NCBI RefSeq assembly: GCF_035195345.1
Contig: NZ_CP136574.1
Span: 2,223,871 to 2,287,870, forward strand
Direction of reading: 5' to 3'
Length of the DNA: 64,000 nucleotides
Source: Flavobacterium sp.
GTDB lineage: Bacteria; Bacteroidota; Bacteroidia; Flavobacteriales; Flavobacteriaceae
Every line of letters begins with the position of its first letter. Position 1 is the stretch's first letter. The notes under the pieces were generated by a model. The model was not told the origin of the DNA and searched no databases. It saw only the letters and a program-made list of their open reading frames with translations. This document shows positions 25,338 through 33,288 of the stretch, in pieces. The position numbers and the translations under genes were made by a program.

Positions 25338-26693
25338 ATGAGAACACATTTCATAGCCATTGGCGGAGCAGCCATGCACAATTTAGCATTAGCCTTACAC
25401 AACAAAGGATATCATGTAACGGGTAGCGATGACGCTATTTTTGAACCTTCAAAATCGCGTTTGGAGAAAAAAGGATTGTTACCAAAAGAAGAAGGTTGGT
25501 TTCCCGAAAAAATCACAACCGATATTGAAGCGATTATTTTAGGAATGCACGCCAAAGCGGATAATCCAGAATTGTTGAAAGCACAAGAATTAGGCTTGAA
25601 GATTTATTCGTATCCTGAATTTTTATACGAACAATCGAAAAATAAAACCCGAGTAGTTATTGGTGGTTCACATGGAAAAACGACGATTACTTCGATGATT
25701 TTACATGTGATGCATTATCACAATATCGAAGTGGATTATATGGTAGGAGCACAGTTAGAAGGTTTCGATACGATGGTACATTTAACTGAAGATAATGATT
25801 TTATCGTATTAGAAGGCGATGAATATTTGACTTCTCCGATCGATTTGCGACCAAAATTTCATTTGTACCAACCCAATATTGCCTTGTTATCAGGAATTGC
25901 TTGGGATCATATCAATGTGTTTCCTACGTTTGATAATTACGTGGAACAGTTTAGAATTTTCGCTAATCAAATCACGCGTGGCGGTATTTTAGTTTACAAC
26001 GAAGAAGACGAAGCCGTAAAAGCAGTAGCCGAAGAAACGGAAAATCAAATCCGAAAAATAGCTTATCAAACCCCAAGTTACACCGTTGAAAACGGAACAA
26101 CTTTATTAGATACGCCAGAAGGACCAATGCCAATTGAAGTTTTCGGAGCACACAACCTAAGCAATTTAGCAGGTGCCAAATGGATTTGCCAATGCATGGG
26201 CGTTGACGAAGCCGAATTTTACGAAGCCATCGCTAGTTTCAAAGGCGCTTCCAAACGATTAGAAAAAATTGCCGAAAGTGCTACTAAAGTCGCGTATAAA
26301 GATTTTGCACATTCACCAAGTAAAGTTTCTGCCACGACAAAAGCGGTAAAAGCACAATATCCAGATAGAAAAGTAGTCGCTTGTTTAGAATTGCACACCT
26401 ATAGTAGTTTAAATGCCGAGTTCTTAAAAGAATACCAAGGAGCATTAGACGCAGCGGATGTTGCCGTAGTTTTCTATTCGCCCGATGCCGTAAAAATCAA
26501 ACGTTTGGAAGAAGTAACGTATGACCAAATTGCCCAATCGTTCCAAAGAGAAGATTTAATTATTTACACCAACCCAACCGAATTCAAAGATTTTTTATTC
26601 AGCCAAAATTTAGAAAATTCAGCTTTATTATTAATGAGTTCAGGAAATTACGGCGGATTGAATTTTGATGAGGTGAAAGGATTAATCAATTAG
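25338..26693 (+). CDS. mpl: UDP-N-acetylmuramate:L-Ala-gamma-D-Glu-meso-DAP ligase
   Basis: 451 residues, a Mur-ligase fold with three domains. The N-terminal Rossmann part is HFIAIGGAAMHNLALALHNK. The ATP loop is GGSHGKTTITSMILHVM near residue 113. GDEYLTSPIDLRPKF and SGIAWDHINVFPTFDNY are central-domain motifs. The C-terminal domain contains FAHSPSKVSATTKAVKA. Mpl reattaches the recycled murein tripeptide to UDP-MurNAc. MurC is a relative, but the length and the DEYLTS-type motif favour Mpl. It lies between two repeat spacers, with no operon partner. Confidence 0.93.
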   Translation: MRTHFIAIGGAAMHNLALALHNKGYHVTGSDDAIFEPSKSRLEKKGLLPKEEGWFPEKITTDIEAIILGMHAKADNPELLKAQELGLKIYSYPEFLYEQSKNKTRVVIGGSHGKTTITSMILHVMHYHNIEVDYMVGAQLEGFDTMVHLTEDNDFIVLEGDEYLTSPIDLRPKFHLYQPNIALLSGIAWDHINVFPTFDNYVEQFRIFANQITRGGILVYNEEDEAVKAVAEETENQIRKIAYQTPSYTVENGTTLLDTPEGPMPIEVFGAHNLSNLAGAKWICQCMGVDEAEFYEAIASFKGASKRLEKIAESATKVAYKDFAHSPSKVSATTKAVKAQYPDRKVVACLELHTYSSLNAEFLKEYQGALDAADVAVVFYSPDAVKIKRLEEVTYDQIAQSFQREDLIIYTNPTEFKDFLFSQNLENSALLLMSSGNYGGLNFDEVKGLIN

Positions 26694-26757
26694 CCAATAT
26701 GCCAATTAGTCAATGTGTCAATTTTACTCGAGATTTAATTGGTACATTGAAAATTGT
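26694..26757. repeat. CCAATATGCCAATTAG word-repeat spacer
   Basis: Words CCAATATGCCAATTAGTCAA and TGTGTCAATTTT reappear in inverted order as AATTGGTACATTG and AAAATTGTCTAATTG. The spacer separates convergent genes (mpl and the DUF1287 gene). The same words occur at 36124-36204. Confidence 0.8.
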
Positions 26758-27405
26758 CTAATTGCCGTATTTATAATGCCCCACAATTTTCCAACTGAAC
26801 AAACAATCTTCTAAAACTTGTCCGCTTCCTACGTTGTGTACAATCATAGGGTTTCCATTTTCTGATTTTATATGTGTTACAATTCCAATGTGTGGCAATT
26901 TATCGCCAATCATCCAAGTGACTAAATCACCAGTTTTGTAATCTTTTGGATTTTGTGTAATGGATAAAGTTTTTCCTTTTCGAGCAAAGAAAACTTCTAA
27001 ATTCGGAACTCTTCTATGGTCGATATTTTTATCTGTGGTTTTTAGACCCCATTTTTTTAAATTGGGATACAAGGAAAAGTTGTCTTTCATGTCTTCATGC
27101 ACTTCTTTTTGCAAATCAATTCCTAGTTTTCGATAGGCACGAATCACCACATCGGTACAAACTCCCGTTTTTGCAGGAACATCACCATTTGGATATTTTA
27201 TCCCAACATAAGCCGGCGTGTAAACCACTTCTGGATCAATTATCGAAAGCGCTGCATTGGATAATTTTTCATAAAAATCAGTTGGGTTTTCAATTGCTTC
27301 GATTTCTGTTTTTGATTCAATCTGTTGCGCTATTTCCGTTTTAAAGGTTTCTTTTTTACAATTCAGAAATAAAAAAGACAATAAAATGATTCCAGTAAAT
27401 TTCAT
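26758..27405 (-). CDS. DUF1287-family lipoprotein
   Basis: 215 residues. The N-terminus MKFTGIILLSFLFLNCKK is a lipoprotein signal with Cys16 as the lipidated residue. The body matches DUF1287 as I know it: VGIKYPNGDVPAKTGVCTDV, then VIRAYRKLGIDLQ, DHRRVPNLEVFF, and GDLVTWMIGDKLPHIGIVTH. The conserved Cys, His and Asp positions suggest an NlpC/P60-like amidase fold acting on the cell wall in the periplasm. This is inference from the motif layout. It diverges from radC. Confidence 0.88.
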   Translation of the reverse strand: MKFTGIILLSFLFLNCKKETFKTEIAQQIESKTEIEAIENPTDFYEKLSNAALSIIDPEVVYTPAYVGIKYPNGDVPAKTGVCTDVVIRAYRKLGIDLQKEVHEDMKDNFSLYPNLKKWGLKTTDKNIDHRRVPNLEVFFARKGKTLSITQNPKDYKTGDLVTWMIGDKLPHIGIVTHIKSENGNPMIVHNVGSGQVLEDCLFSWKIVGHYKYGN

Positions 27406-27487
27406 GTGCTAATTTTTTATAAAACGTATTTTCAACTGAATTTAGTATCAATCCTTCTAAAATTGAAAAAAATCCTCCGACCTCCAA

Positions 27488-27531
27488 CTTCCTTCACCCA
27501 TCATCTATCATCCGTCTTCCTTCACCCATCA
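27488..27531. repeat. CT-rich direct repeat
   Basis: CTTCCTTCACCCATCA occurs twice (27488-27503 and 27516-27531), 28 nt apart, with TCTATCATCCGT between. The strand is pyrimidine-rich, unlike the surrounding AT-rich spacer. It lies just upstream of the radC promoter. Confidence 0.75.
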
Positions 27532-27537
27532 ATAATT

Positions 27538-27567
27538 TTGCCATTCCATTTTTTTCAATTATTTTTG
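27538..27567 (+). promoter_or_regulatory. radC promoter
   Basis: TTG (27538-27540), 19 nt, TATTTTTG (27560-27567), then 27 nt to the ATG. It fits the Bacteroidetes consensus in both boxes and spacing. Confidence 0.65.
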
Positions 27568-27594
27568 TTCTCATAAACGCCAAAATAAATTTTT

Positions 27595-28278
27595 ATGTAC
27601 ACGCCAATCAACCAATGGGCTGAAGATGATCGCCCACGTGAAAAATTTCTTCTAAAAGGTAAATCTACCTTATCCGATTCTGAATTACTTGCTATTTTAA
27701 TTGGTTCCGGTTCTCGTAATGAGAGTGCGGTACAATTGTGCCAACGCATTTTAGCTACATCCGAAAACAATCTGAATACGTTAGGAAAAATGTCGGTTTC
27801 CCAGCTCATGCAATTCAAAGGAATAGGAGAAGCCAAAGCTATTTCCATTGCCGCAGCTTTAGAATTAGGAAGAAGACGCAGGGCCGAAGACGCCATTGAA
27901 CTCAAAAAAATCACTTCCAGTAAAGCGGTTTTCGATATCATGCAACCCATTATTGGCGAATTGCCTCACGAAGAATTTTGGGTATTATATCTCAATAACT
28001 CCAATAAAGTCATCTACAAAGCCCAACTCTCAAAAGGTGGCATCACTGGAACCATTGTTGATATTCGTATTATCTTCAAAATAGCATTCGAACAAAATGC
28101 TACCGGTTTAATTCTTTCCCACAATCACCCATCAGGAAAATTAATCGCCAGTGAAGCCGATTTAAAAATCACCAAAAGAGTCAAAGAAGCTGGACAAACA
28201 TTAGAAATTCAAGTATTAGATCATCTTATCATCACCGAAAATGGTTATTTGAGTTTTCAGGATGAAGGGATTTTTTGA
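27595..28278 (+). CDS. radC: RadC-family JAB-domain protein
   Basis: 227 residues. The N-terminal part has a helix-hairpin-helix (QFKGIGEAKAISIAAALELG). The C-terminal MPN/JAB domain shows GTIVDIRIIFKIAFEQNATG and the metal motif LILSHNHPSGKLIASEADLK. The family name comes from an old and later withdrawn link to DNA repair. The JAB motif implies a metal-dependent hydrolase, but the substrate is not known. It is followed 36 nt later by a GxxExxY gene, with a CACATAG repeat between them. Confidence 0.95.
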   Translation: MYTPINQWAEDDRPREKFLLKGKSTLSDSELLAILIGSGSRNESAVQLCQRILATSENNLNTLGKMSVSQLMQFKGIGEAKAISIAAALELGRRRRAEDAIELKKITSSKAVFDIMQPIIGELPHEEFWVLYLNNSNKVIYKAQLSKGGITGTIVDIRIIFKIAFEQNATGLILSHNHPSGKLIASEADLKITKRVKEAGQTLEIQVLDHLIITENGYLSFQDEGIF

Positions 28279-28286
28279 TTTTTTCC

Positions 28287-28304
28287 AAACACATAGTCAC
28301 ATAG
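28287..28304. repeat. CACATAG repeat, single arm before the GxxExxY gene
   Basis: AAACACATAGTCACATAG, identical to the right arm of the larger repeat at 28803-28820. It ends 10 nt before the GxxExxY start codon. Confidence 0.85.
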
Positions 28305-28314
28305 TTTTTTTATT

Positions 28315-28719
28315 ATGACAAAAAAAGGAATTGATGATTTGTCGTTTCAGATAATTGGAGCGGCAATTGAAGTGCATAAAAATTTGGGAGCGGGTTTGTT
28401 AGAATCGGTTTATCATGAATGTATGAAAGAAGAGTTACGATTGAGGAAAATAAATTTTCACACAGAGAAAAAAGTACCAATTATTTATAAAGGTAATCAA
28501 TTGGAAGCTAGTTTAAGATGCGATTTGTATATTGAAAATCTTATTGTTGTAGAACTGAAATCTACTCTAGAAATGCATAAAGTTTTTGATTCTCAAATTC
28601 TAACTTATATGAATTTACTCAATGCTCCAAAAGGAATTTTGATAAATTTTAACTGTAAAAATATTTTCAAAGAAGGGCAAAAAACATTTGTAAATGAAAT
28701 CTACAGAAATTTACAATAA
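28315..28719 (+). CDS. GxxExxY protein
   Basis: 134 residues, full length for the family. The name-giving motif is GAGLLESVYHECMKEELRL, preceded by IIGAAIEVHKNLG. The C-terminal half has DLYIENLIVVELKS, a PD-(D/E)xK-like core with Asp and ExK, so it may be a small nuclease. No activity or role is established to my knowledge. It is followed by two long CACATAG repeat units and preceded by one arm of the same repeat. In my experience, these genes often move together with such repeats, which I cannot check here. Confidence 0.93.
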   Translation: MTKKGIDDLSFQIIGAAIEVHKNLGAGLLESVYHECMKEELRLRKINFHTEKKVPIIYKGNQLEASLRCDLYIENLIVVELKSTLEMHKVFDSQILTYMNLLNAPKGILINFNCKNIFKEGQKTFVNEIYRNLQ

Positions 28720-28740
28720 AGCTATGTTTATCTATTGTTA

Positions 28741-28933
28741 TAGTGAAACGACTTTTGCACGCAAACATAAACTTATGTGTCTATGTGTTTAAAAAAACAA
28801 TCAAACACATAGTCACATAGCAAACTTGATTCTATGATTTTCTAATGTCAGAGTGAAACGACTTTTATACACAATCTTTAACTTATGTGTCTATGTGTTT
28901 AAAAAATAAATTAACACATAGTTACATGGTTTT
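28741..28933. repeat. Two 110-nt units of a CACATAG stem-loop repeat
   Basis: Unit A starts at 28741 and unit B at 28851, 110 nt apart. Each begins AGTGAAACGACTTTT, then carries ACTTATGTGTCTATGTGTTT, an A-rich loop, and an inverted arm (AAACACATAGTCACATAG in A, AACACATAGTTACATGG in B). In unit A the arms pair at 16 of 18 positions. The rest of the 28720-29048 spacer holds nothing else recognisable. Confidence 0.88.
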
Positions 28934-29048
28934 TCAATAAATTTTTCTTTGTACTCTCTGTGTTTAAACCAACAATTATGTAAATTTTAAGAATTCTTAA
29001 TTTTTTATCTAATTGATAAGCCGTATTTTTATCAAAAATTAAAATATC

Positions 29049-30047
29049 ATGAAGAATATAAAACTTTTAGTTGCCACACTTTTAGTAACTCTAACAGCAT
29101 CGGCTCAGTTTACACAAAAGGCTTTACCTTATGCTTATAATGCTTTGGAGCCATTTGTAGATGCACAAACAATGGAAATTCACTACAGCAAGCATCATGC
29201 TGCTTATGTAAAAAATCTAAATACAGCATTAGCAGGAACAGCTGATGAAAAATTAAGTTTAAACGAAATTTTTGCAAAAGTTTCTACAATGACTCCTGCT
29301 GTTCGTAACAACGCAGGCGGACATTACAACCACGAATTGTTTTGGTCGGTTTTGACACCTGAAAAAAACACTAAAATGTCGGCTGATTTAGAAAAAGCTA
29401 TTAATGAGACTTTTGGAAGTTTAGATGTTTTAAAAGAAAAATTAAACGCTGCAGGAGCGAGTCGTTTTGGTTCGGGTTGGGCATGGTTAGTTGTTACGAA
29501 AGAAGGAAAACTTGTAGTAAGTTCAACACCAAATCAAGATAATCCGTTAATGGATGTTGTTGAAGTAAAAGGTACGCCAATCTTTGGAATCGATGTTTGG
29601 GAACACGCGTATTATTTAAAATACCAAAACAAAAGAGCTGATTATTTAGCTGCTTTATGGAATGTAGTAAACTGGACAGAAGTAAGTAAAAGATACAAAG
29701 CAGCAATGCCAAAACCAGATACTTTTGCTGCATGGCCAGAAATTAAAACGTTTCACAAAGTAATGTCACAAACGTTTCACCCAAGTGAAGAAGGAAACTT
29801 ACAGCCAATTAAAGAAAGAAGCGCTGAAATGGCTGAAAAAGCAAATGCTTTAAAAATGGCAAAAATTCCAGCTGAGTTCAATAAAAAAGAAATTGTGGCG
29901 GCTGTCAATAAATTAGCAAAAGATAGTAAAGCATTAGATAAATTAGTAAAATCAAAAGCTTCTGACGACAAAATCACAAAAGCTTTAAATGGTTTACATG
30001 ATACTTTTCATACCATTGTAGGATTGTGTACACATGGCGATGAATAA
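29049..30047 (+). CDS. Exported Fe/Mn superoxide dismutase with C-terminal helical domain
   Basis: 332 residues, about 120 more than a standard superoxide dismutase. A signal peptide (MKNIKLLVATLLVTLTASAQ) sends it to the periplasm or outside. The dismutase part (about 22-225) has the metal ligands in IHYSKHHAAYVKNLN, GHYNHELFW and DVWEHAYYLKYQNKRADYL. The C-terminal 100 residues form a separate helical domain with FHKVMSQTFHPSEEGNLQPI and a final LHDTFHTIVGLCTHGDE. The repeated His positions resemble a four-helix metal- or haem-binding bundle without a CxxCH motif. The catalytic part is certain; the tail's role is inferred. Confidence 0.92.
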   Translation: MKNIKLLVATLLVTLTASAQFTQKALPYAYNALEPFVDAQTMEIHYSKHHAAYVKNLNTALAGTADEKLSLNEIFAKVSTMTPAVRNNAGGHYNHELFWSVLTPEKNTKMSADLEKAINETFGSLDVLKEKLNAAGASRFGSGWAWLVVTKEGKLVVSSTPNQDNPLMDVVEVKGTPIFGIDVWEHAYYLKYQNKRADYLAALWNVVNWTEVSKRYKAAMPKPDTFAAWPEIKTFHKVMSQTFHPSEEGNLQPIKERSAEMAEKANALKMAKIPAEFNKKEIVAAVNKLAKDSKALDKLVKSKASDDKITKALNGLHDTFHTIVGLCTHGDE

Positions 30048-30068
30048 TAGTTAAAATTAAAGCAAATA

Positions 30069-30103
30069 AACCTTGTGAAATTAATTGTTTGCAAGGTTTT
30101 TTT
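30069..30103 (+). terminator. Terminator of the superoxide dismutase gene
   Basis: AACCTTG pairs with CAAGGTT, the stem is extended by an imperfect inner part, and a run of seven T follows. Confidence 0.75.
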
Positions 30104-30175
30104 GTTAAAAAATATTTAAGAAATTTTTTAAGCTATTTTGTTATCTTGCAACACTAAATTTATGCTATAACACAA

Positions 30176-30805
30176 ATGATAAGTACAAAAAACATACGAT
30201 TTTCTTACAGTAAAGAGCAAGAATTTATCTTTCCAGATCTGTATTGCCAAGCAGGAAGTACCTTGTTAATTACTGGCGATTCGGGTAAAGGTAAGACTAC
30301 CTATTTGCATATTTTAGCAGGATTGTTAAAACCTGCTAAAGGCGAAATCGAAATTGATAAAACCGATATCGTAGCACTTTCAGAAAAAGCAACCGATAAA
30401 TTTCGAGGTAAGCATATTGGTGTAGTTTTTCAAAAATCCCATTTTATTGCAGCATTAACTGTTTTGGAAAATTTAGAAATGGCAAGTTGGTTAGCAACAG
30501 GTAAAAAACATACCAAACGCGCTAAGAAATTATTAGAACAATTAGGTATTGAAAATCAAGCCGCTAAATTACCAGCGCAATTGAGTATAGGACAACAACA
30601 ACGCGTTTCCATTGCTCGTGCTTTAATGAACGAGCCTAAAGTACTTTTAGCTGATGAGCCAACATCGAGTTTAGATGATAAAAATGCAGAAAAAGTAATT
30701 GAATTGCTGACTTCTTTATCCAAAGAATACAAAGCTGCTTTATTAATTGTGACGCACGACAGCCGAATTAAAGAAAAATTCATCAATAAAATCACTTTAA
30801 TATGA
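30176..30805 (+). CDS. ABC transporter ATP-binding protein (MacB/LolD type)
   Basis: 209 residues, one nucleotide-binding domain. Walker A is GDSGKGKT (34-41), the signature is LSIGQQQRVSIARAL, Walker B is VLLADEPTSSLDD, and the H-loop is IVTHDSR. The size and signature are those of the MacB/LolD/FtsE group, which works with FtsX-like permeases. Its stop overlaps the start of the permease gene by 4 nt, so the two are coupled. Together with the third gene (32054) it probably moves or processes something at the cell envelope. See the permease for the metal hint. Confidence 0.93.
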   Translation: MISTKNIRFSYSKEQEFIFPDLYCQAGSTLLITGDSGKGKTTYLHILAGLLKPAKGEIEIDKTDIVALSEKATDKFRGKHIGVVFQKSHFIAALTVLENLEMASWLATGKKHTKRAKKLLEQLGIENQAAKLPAQLSIGQQQRVSIARALMNEPKVLLADEPTSSLDDKNAEKVIELLTSLSKEYKAALLIVTHDSRIKEKFINKITLI

Positions 30806-32061
30806 TTACAAAATTAGCATGGAAAAATATATGGTTTAAACCATTAAATACTATTTTGAGTGTTATTTTGTTAACCTCAAGTGTTGCAATCATAACGACT
30901 TTAATTTTGGTTGAAAAGCAATTTGAAGAAAAATTTTCAAGTAATATTGATGGAGTAGATTTGGTAATGGGTGCGCAAGGAAGTCCGTTGCAATTGATTT
31001 TATCATCAGTTTACCAAGTAGATTCACCAACTGGAAATATTAGCTACGATTCGGCAAAAGTTTGGATGCATCATCCTTTTGTTCAAAAAGCGATTCCGTT
31101 AGCTTTTGGGGATAACTATCGAGGTTATAAAATCTTGGGTACAACTCCAGATTATTTAGAAAAATATGGAGCAAAAATTGCAGAAGGAAAACTATTTGAA
31201 AAGAATTTTGAGGTGGTACTCGGAAGTGATATCGCTCAAAAATTAAGTTTAAAAATTGGGGATGAGTTTTTCGGTTCGCATGGCGATGCGGCTGAAGGTG
31301 AATTGCACGACCATTACGCATATAAAGTTGTCGGAATTGCAAAACCAACTGGAAAAGTAGTTGATAATTTGATTTTATGTACGATTCCAAGTGTTTGGCA
31401 AATGCACGGTGGACATGAAGAAACCGAAAACCCAGCACATGGCGAAGAAGGTCATGTTCATGTAGAGGGAGAAGAACATCAAGAAGAAGCTGATATGACT
31501 TTAGATGAACCTGGCATGGAAATAACAGCTGTTTTGCTAAAATTCCGTAATAAAATGGGAATTGTAACTTGGCCAAGAATCATCGCACAAAATACTAAAA
31601 TGCAAGTTTCTTCACCTGCAATCGAAGTCAATCGTTTGTTTTCTTTATTCGGGATTGGAATTTCAGCTTTGCAATATTTGGCTTATGGCATTATGTTGAT
31701 TTCAGGAATTTCGATTTTTATTGCCTTGTACAATACCTTAAAAGAACGCCAAAACGAATTTGCCTTAATGCGTGTCAACGGAGCCAAAAGATTACAACTT
31801 TTAAAAGTAGTGATGATTGAAAGTTTGCTTTTGTGTGTAGTGGGATTTGTTTTTGGTACGATTTTGGGTAGAGTAGCATTAAGTATGCTTTCTAACTCAG
31901 CTGAAGAAGATTTTAAAATGAGTTTCAATCCATATGAATTTCTATGGAAAAAAGAAGGAACTTTATTTTTACTAACTATATTTGTGGGCTTTATTGCAGC
32001 GTTAATTCCAGCCGTGAAAGCATACAACCTAAATATTTCAAAAACATTAGCAAATGCGTAA
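30802..32061 (+). CDS. FtsX/MacB-like ABC permease with His-rich periplasmic loop
   Basis: 419 residues. One N-terminal membrane segment (about 17-38) is followed by a large periplasmic domain (MacB core) and three C-terminal segments (about 280-415), the FtsX arrangement. The conserved cytoplasmic loop is ERQNEFALMRVNGAKRLQLL. The periplasmic domain has a His/Glu-rich insertion at 202-226 with His at 202, 205, 213, 218, 220 and 226, and a second cluster upstream (GSHGDAAEGELHDHYAY). Such loops often bind zinc or another metal. The gene overlaps the ATPase gene by 4 nt and the next gene by 8 nt. Confidence 0.93.
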   Translation: MITKLAWKNIWFKPLNTILSVILLTSSVAIITTLILVEKQFEEKFSSNIDGVDLVMGAQGSPLQLILSSVYQVDSPTGNISYDSAKVWMHHPFVQKAIPLAFGDNYRGYKILGTTPDYLEKYGAKIAEGKLFEKNFEVVLGSDIAQKLSLKIGDEFFGSHGDAAEGELHDHYAYKVVGIAKPTGKVVDNLILCTIPSVWQMHGGHEETENPAHGEEGHVHVEGEEHQEEADMTLDEPGMEITAVLLKFRNKMGIVTWPRIIAQNTKMQVSSPAIEVNRLFSLFGIGISALQYLAYGIMLISGISIFIALYNTLKERQNEFALMRVNGAKRLQLLKVVMIESLLLCVVGFVFGTILGRVALSMLSNSAEEDFKMSFNPYEFLWKKEGTLFLLTIFVGFIAALIPAVKAYNLNISKTLANA

Positions 32062-32542
32062 TTATATTAAATTAAGTCTAGCTCTTTTAGTTTTTATTTC
32101 GTTGATGAGCTTTAGTAATAGTTCGATTTCAGAAGTAAAATCAAAAAGTAATATTACAATAGCAGATACCTTGACATGGAAAATGTTAGGGGATATCAAA
32201 TACGTTCGAAAAAAACACGCAACGTATGGTGAAGTAGAATTTCCACAAGTGAATATGAAGTTAAAAATGATGCAAAAGAAAACCGTTTTTATGAGCGGAT
32301 TCATTGTGCCAATTGATAACAAAAATTATGCGTTGAGTAAAAATGTTTTTGCTGCTTGTTTCTTCTGTGGAAAATCAGGACCAGAAACAATTGCGGGAAT
32401 TAAGTTTAAAGGGGGTGCTTTTCCAAAGTTAAAAACAGATACGTATGTAACTTTAAAAGGAACTTTTAGATACAACGAAACCGATGTGGAAGATTGGATT
32501 TACCACATCGAAAACGCCGAAATTATTTCTCAAAGTAAATAA
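32054..32542 (+). CDS. Small exported protein with CFFCG motif, partner of the ABC system
   Basis: 162 residues. The N-terminus has a hydrophobic signal (LALLVFISLMSFSNSS). The mature part is mostly beta: VFMSGFIVPIDNKNYALSKN, then AACFFCGKSGPETIAGIKF, with a Cys-x-x-Cys pair, and TDTYVTLKGTFRYNET near the end. It recalls the DUF3299/COG3495 group of small exported proteins found beside similar ABC genes; in Vibrio such a gene belongs to a zinc-related transporter (Zrg). I give this from memory and am not sure of the family. It overlaps the permease gene by 8 nt, so it is certainly part of the operon. Confidence 0.8.
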   Translation: MRNYIKLSLALLVFISLMSFSNSSISEVKSKSNITIADTLTWKMLGDIKYVRKKHATYGEVEFPQVNMKLKMMQKKTVFMSGFIVPIDNKNYALSKNVFAACFFCGKSGPETIAGIKFKGGAFPKLKTDTYVTLKGTFRYNETDVEDWIYHIENAEIISQSK

Positions 32543-32547
32543 GTTAG

Positions 32548-32572
32548 AAGCCCATTCGTTTGGGCTTTTTTT
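32548..32572 (+). terminator. Terminator of the ABC operon
   Basis: AAGCCCA and TGGGCTT pair around a 6-nt loop and are followed by a run of T, 6 nt after the stop. Confidence 0.85.
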
Positions 32573-32593
32573 AATCATTCAAATAGGTTAGCA

Positions 32594-33286
32594 TTGCAAT
32601 CATTCCATCATAAAAAACATCTCTTTTTCGATTTAGACCACACGCTTTGGGATTTCGATAAAAATTCTGCTTTTGCGTTTGATACGATTTTTAAACAGCA
32701 AGGTTTGAATATCAATTTAACTGATTTTCTAAGTATATATATTCCCCGCAATCAGCATTATTGGAAATTATATCAAGTAAATCAAATTTCACATGAGGAT
32801 TTGCGCTATTATCGTTTAAAAGACGTTTTCGATGCATTGCAATTGGAGGTTTCTGATGCATTAATTGATCTACTATCCGATGAATATATAAAATATTTAC
32901 CCGAGTTTAATCATTTATTTGATGGGGTCATTGAACTGTTAGAGTATCTTAAGCCTAAATATAAATTACATATTATAACTAACGGTTTTGCTTCTGTTCA
33001 AACTAGGAAACTTGAAAATTCCAATATTGGACATTATTTTGAAACAATTACAAATTCTGAAATTGCAGGTGTAAAAAAACCACATCGAGATATATTTGAT
33101 TTTGCTTTATCTTTGGCAAATGCTTCTAGAGAGGAAAGTATTATGATAGGCGATAGTTATGAGGCTGATGTAGTTGGAGCCATTGAAGCAGGAATTGAAG
33201 CAGTTTTTTTTAACGAACATAACATTACTGTTGAAAAGCCTGTTTTACAAGTGAATCATTTATTAGAATTAAAAAATATATTATAG
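32594..33286 (+). CDS. HAD-family phosphatase (YjjG-like nucleotidase)
   Basis: 230 residues. No in-frame ATG precedes the conserved N-terminus; TTG at 32594 is the best start (MQSFHHKKHLFFDLDHTLWD). Motif I is FFDLDHTLWDF, with the two catalytic Asp. Motif II is IITNGFASVQ, motif III is GVKKPHRDIFDFAL, and motif IV is MIGDSYEADVVGAIEAG. The alpha-helical cap between motifs I and II fits the YjjG group of noncanonical pyrimidine nucleotidases. It is transcribed with the next gene (2-nt gap). Confidence 0.9.
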   Translation: MQSFHHKKHLFFDLDHTLWDFDKNSAFAFDTIFKQQGLNINLTDFLSIYIPRNQHYWKLYQVNQISHEDLRYYRLKDVFDALQLEVSDALIDLLSDEYIKYLPEFNHLFDGVIELLEYLKPKYKLHIITNGFASVQTRKLENSNIGHYFETITNSEIAGVKKPHRDIFDFALSLANASREESIMIGDSYEADVVGAIEAGIEAVFFNEHNITVEKPVLQVNHLLELKNIL

Positions 33287-33288
33287 TT

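Noticed and set aside
28741..28933. CRISPR-like array
   Set aside because: Only two units of 110 nt, with internal stem-loops and no distinct spacers; no cas genes.
31040..31576. Minus-strand frame of 178 codons antisense to the ABC permease
   Set aside because: Shadow of the coding strand; Leu/His-rich translation without domain.
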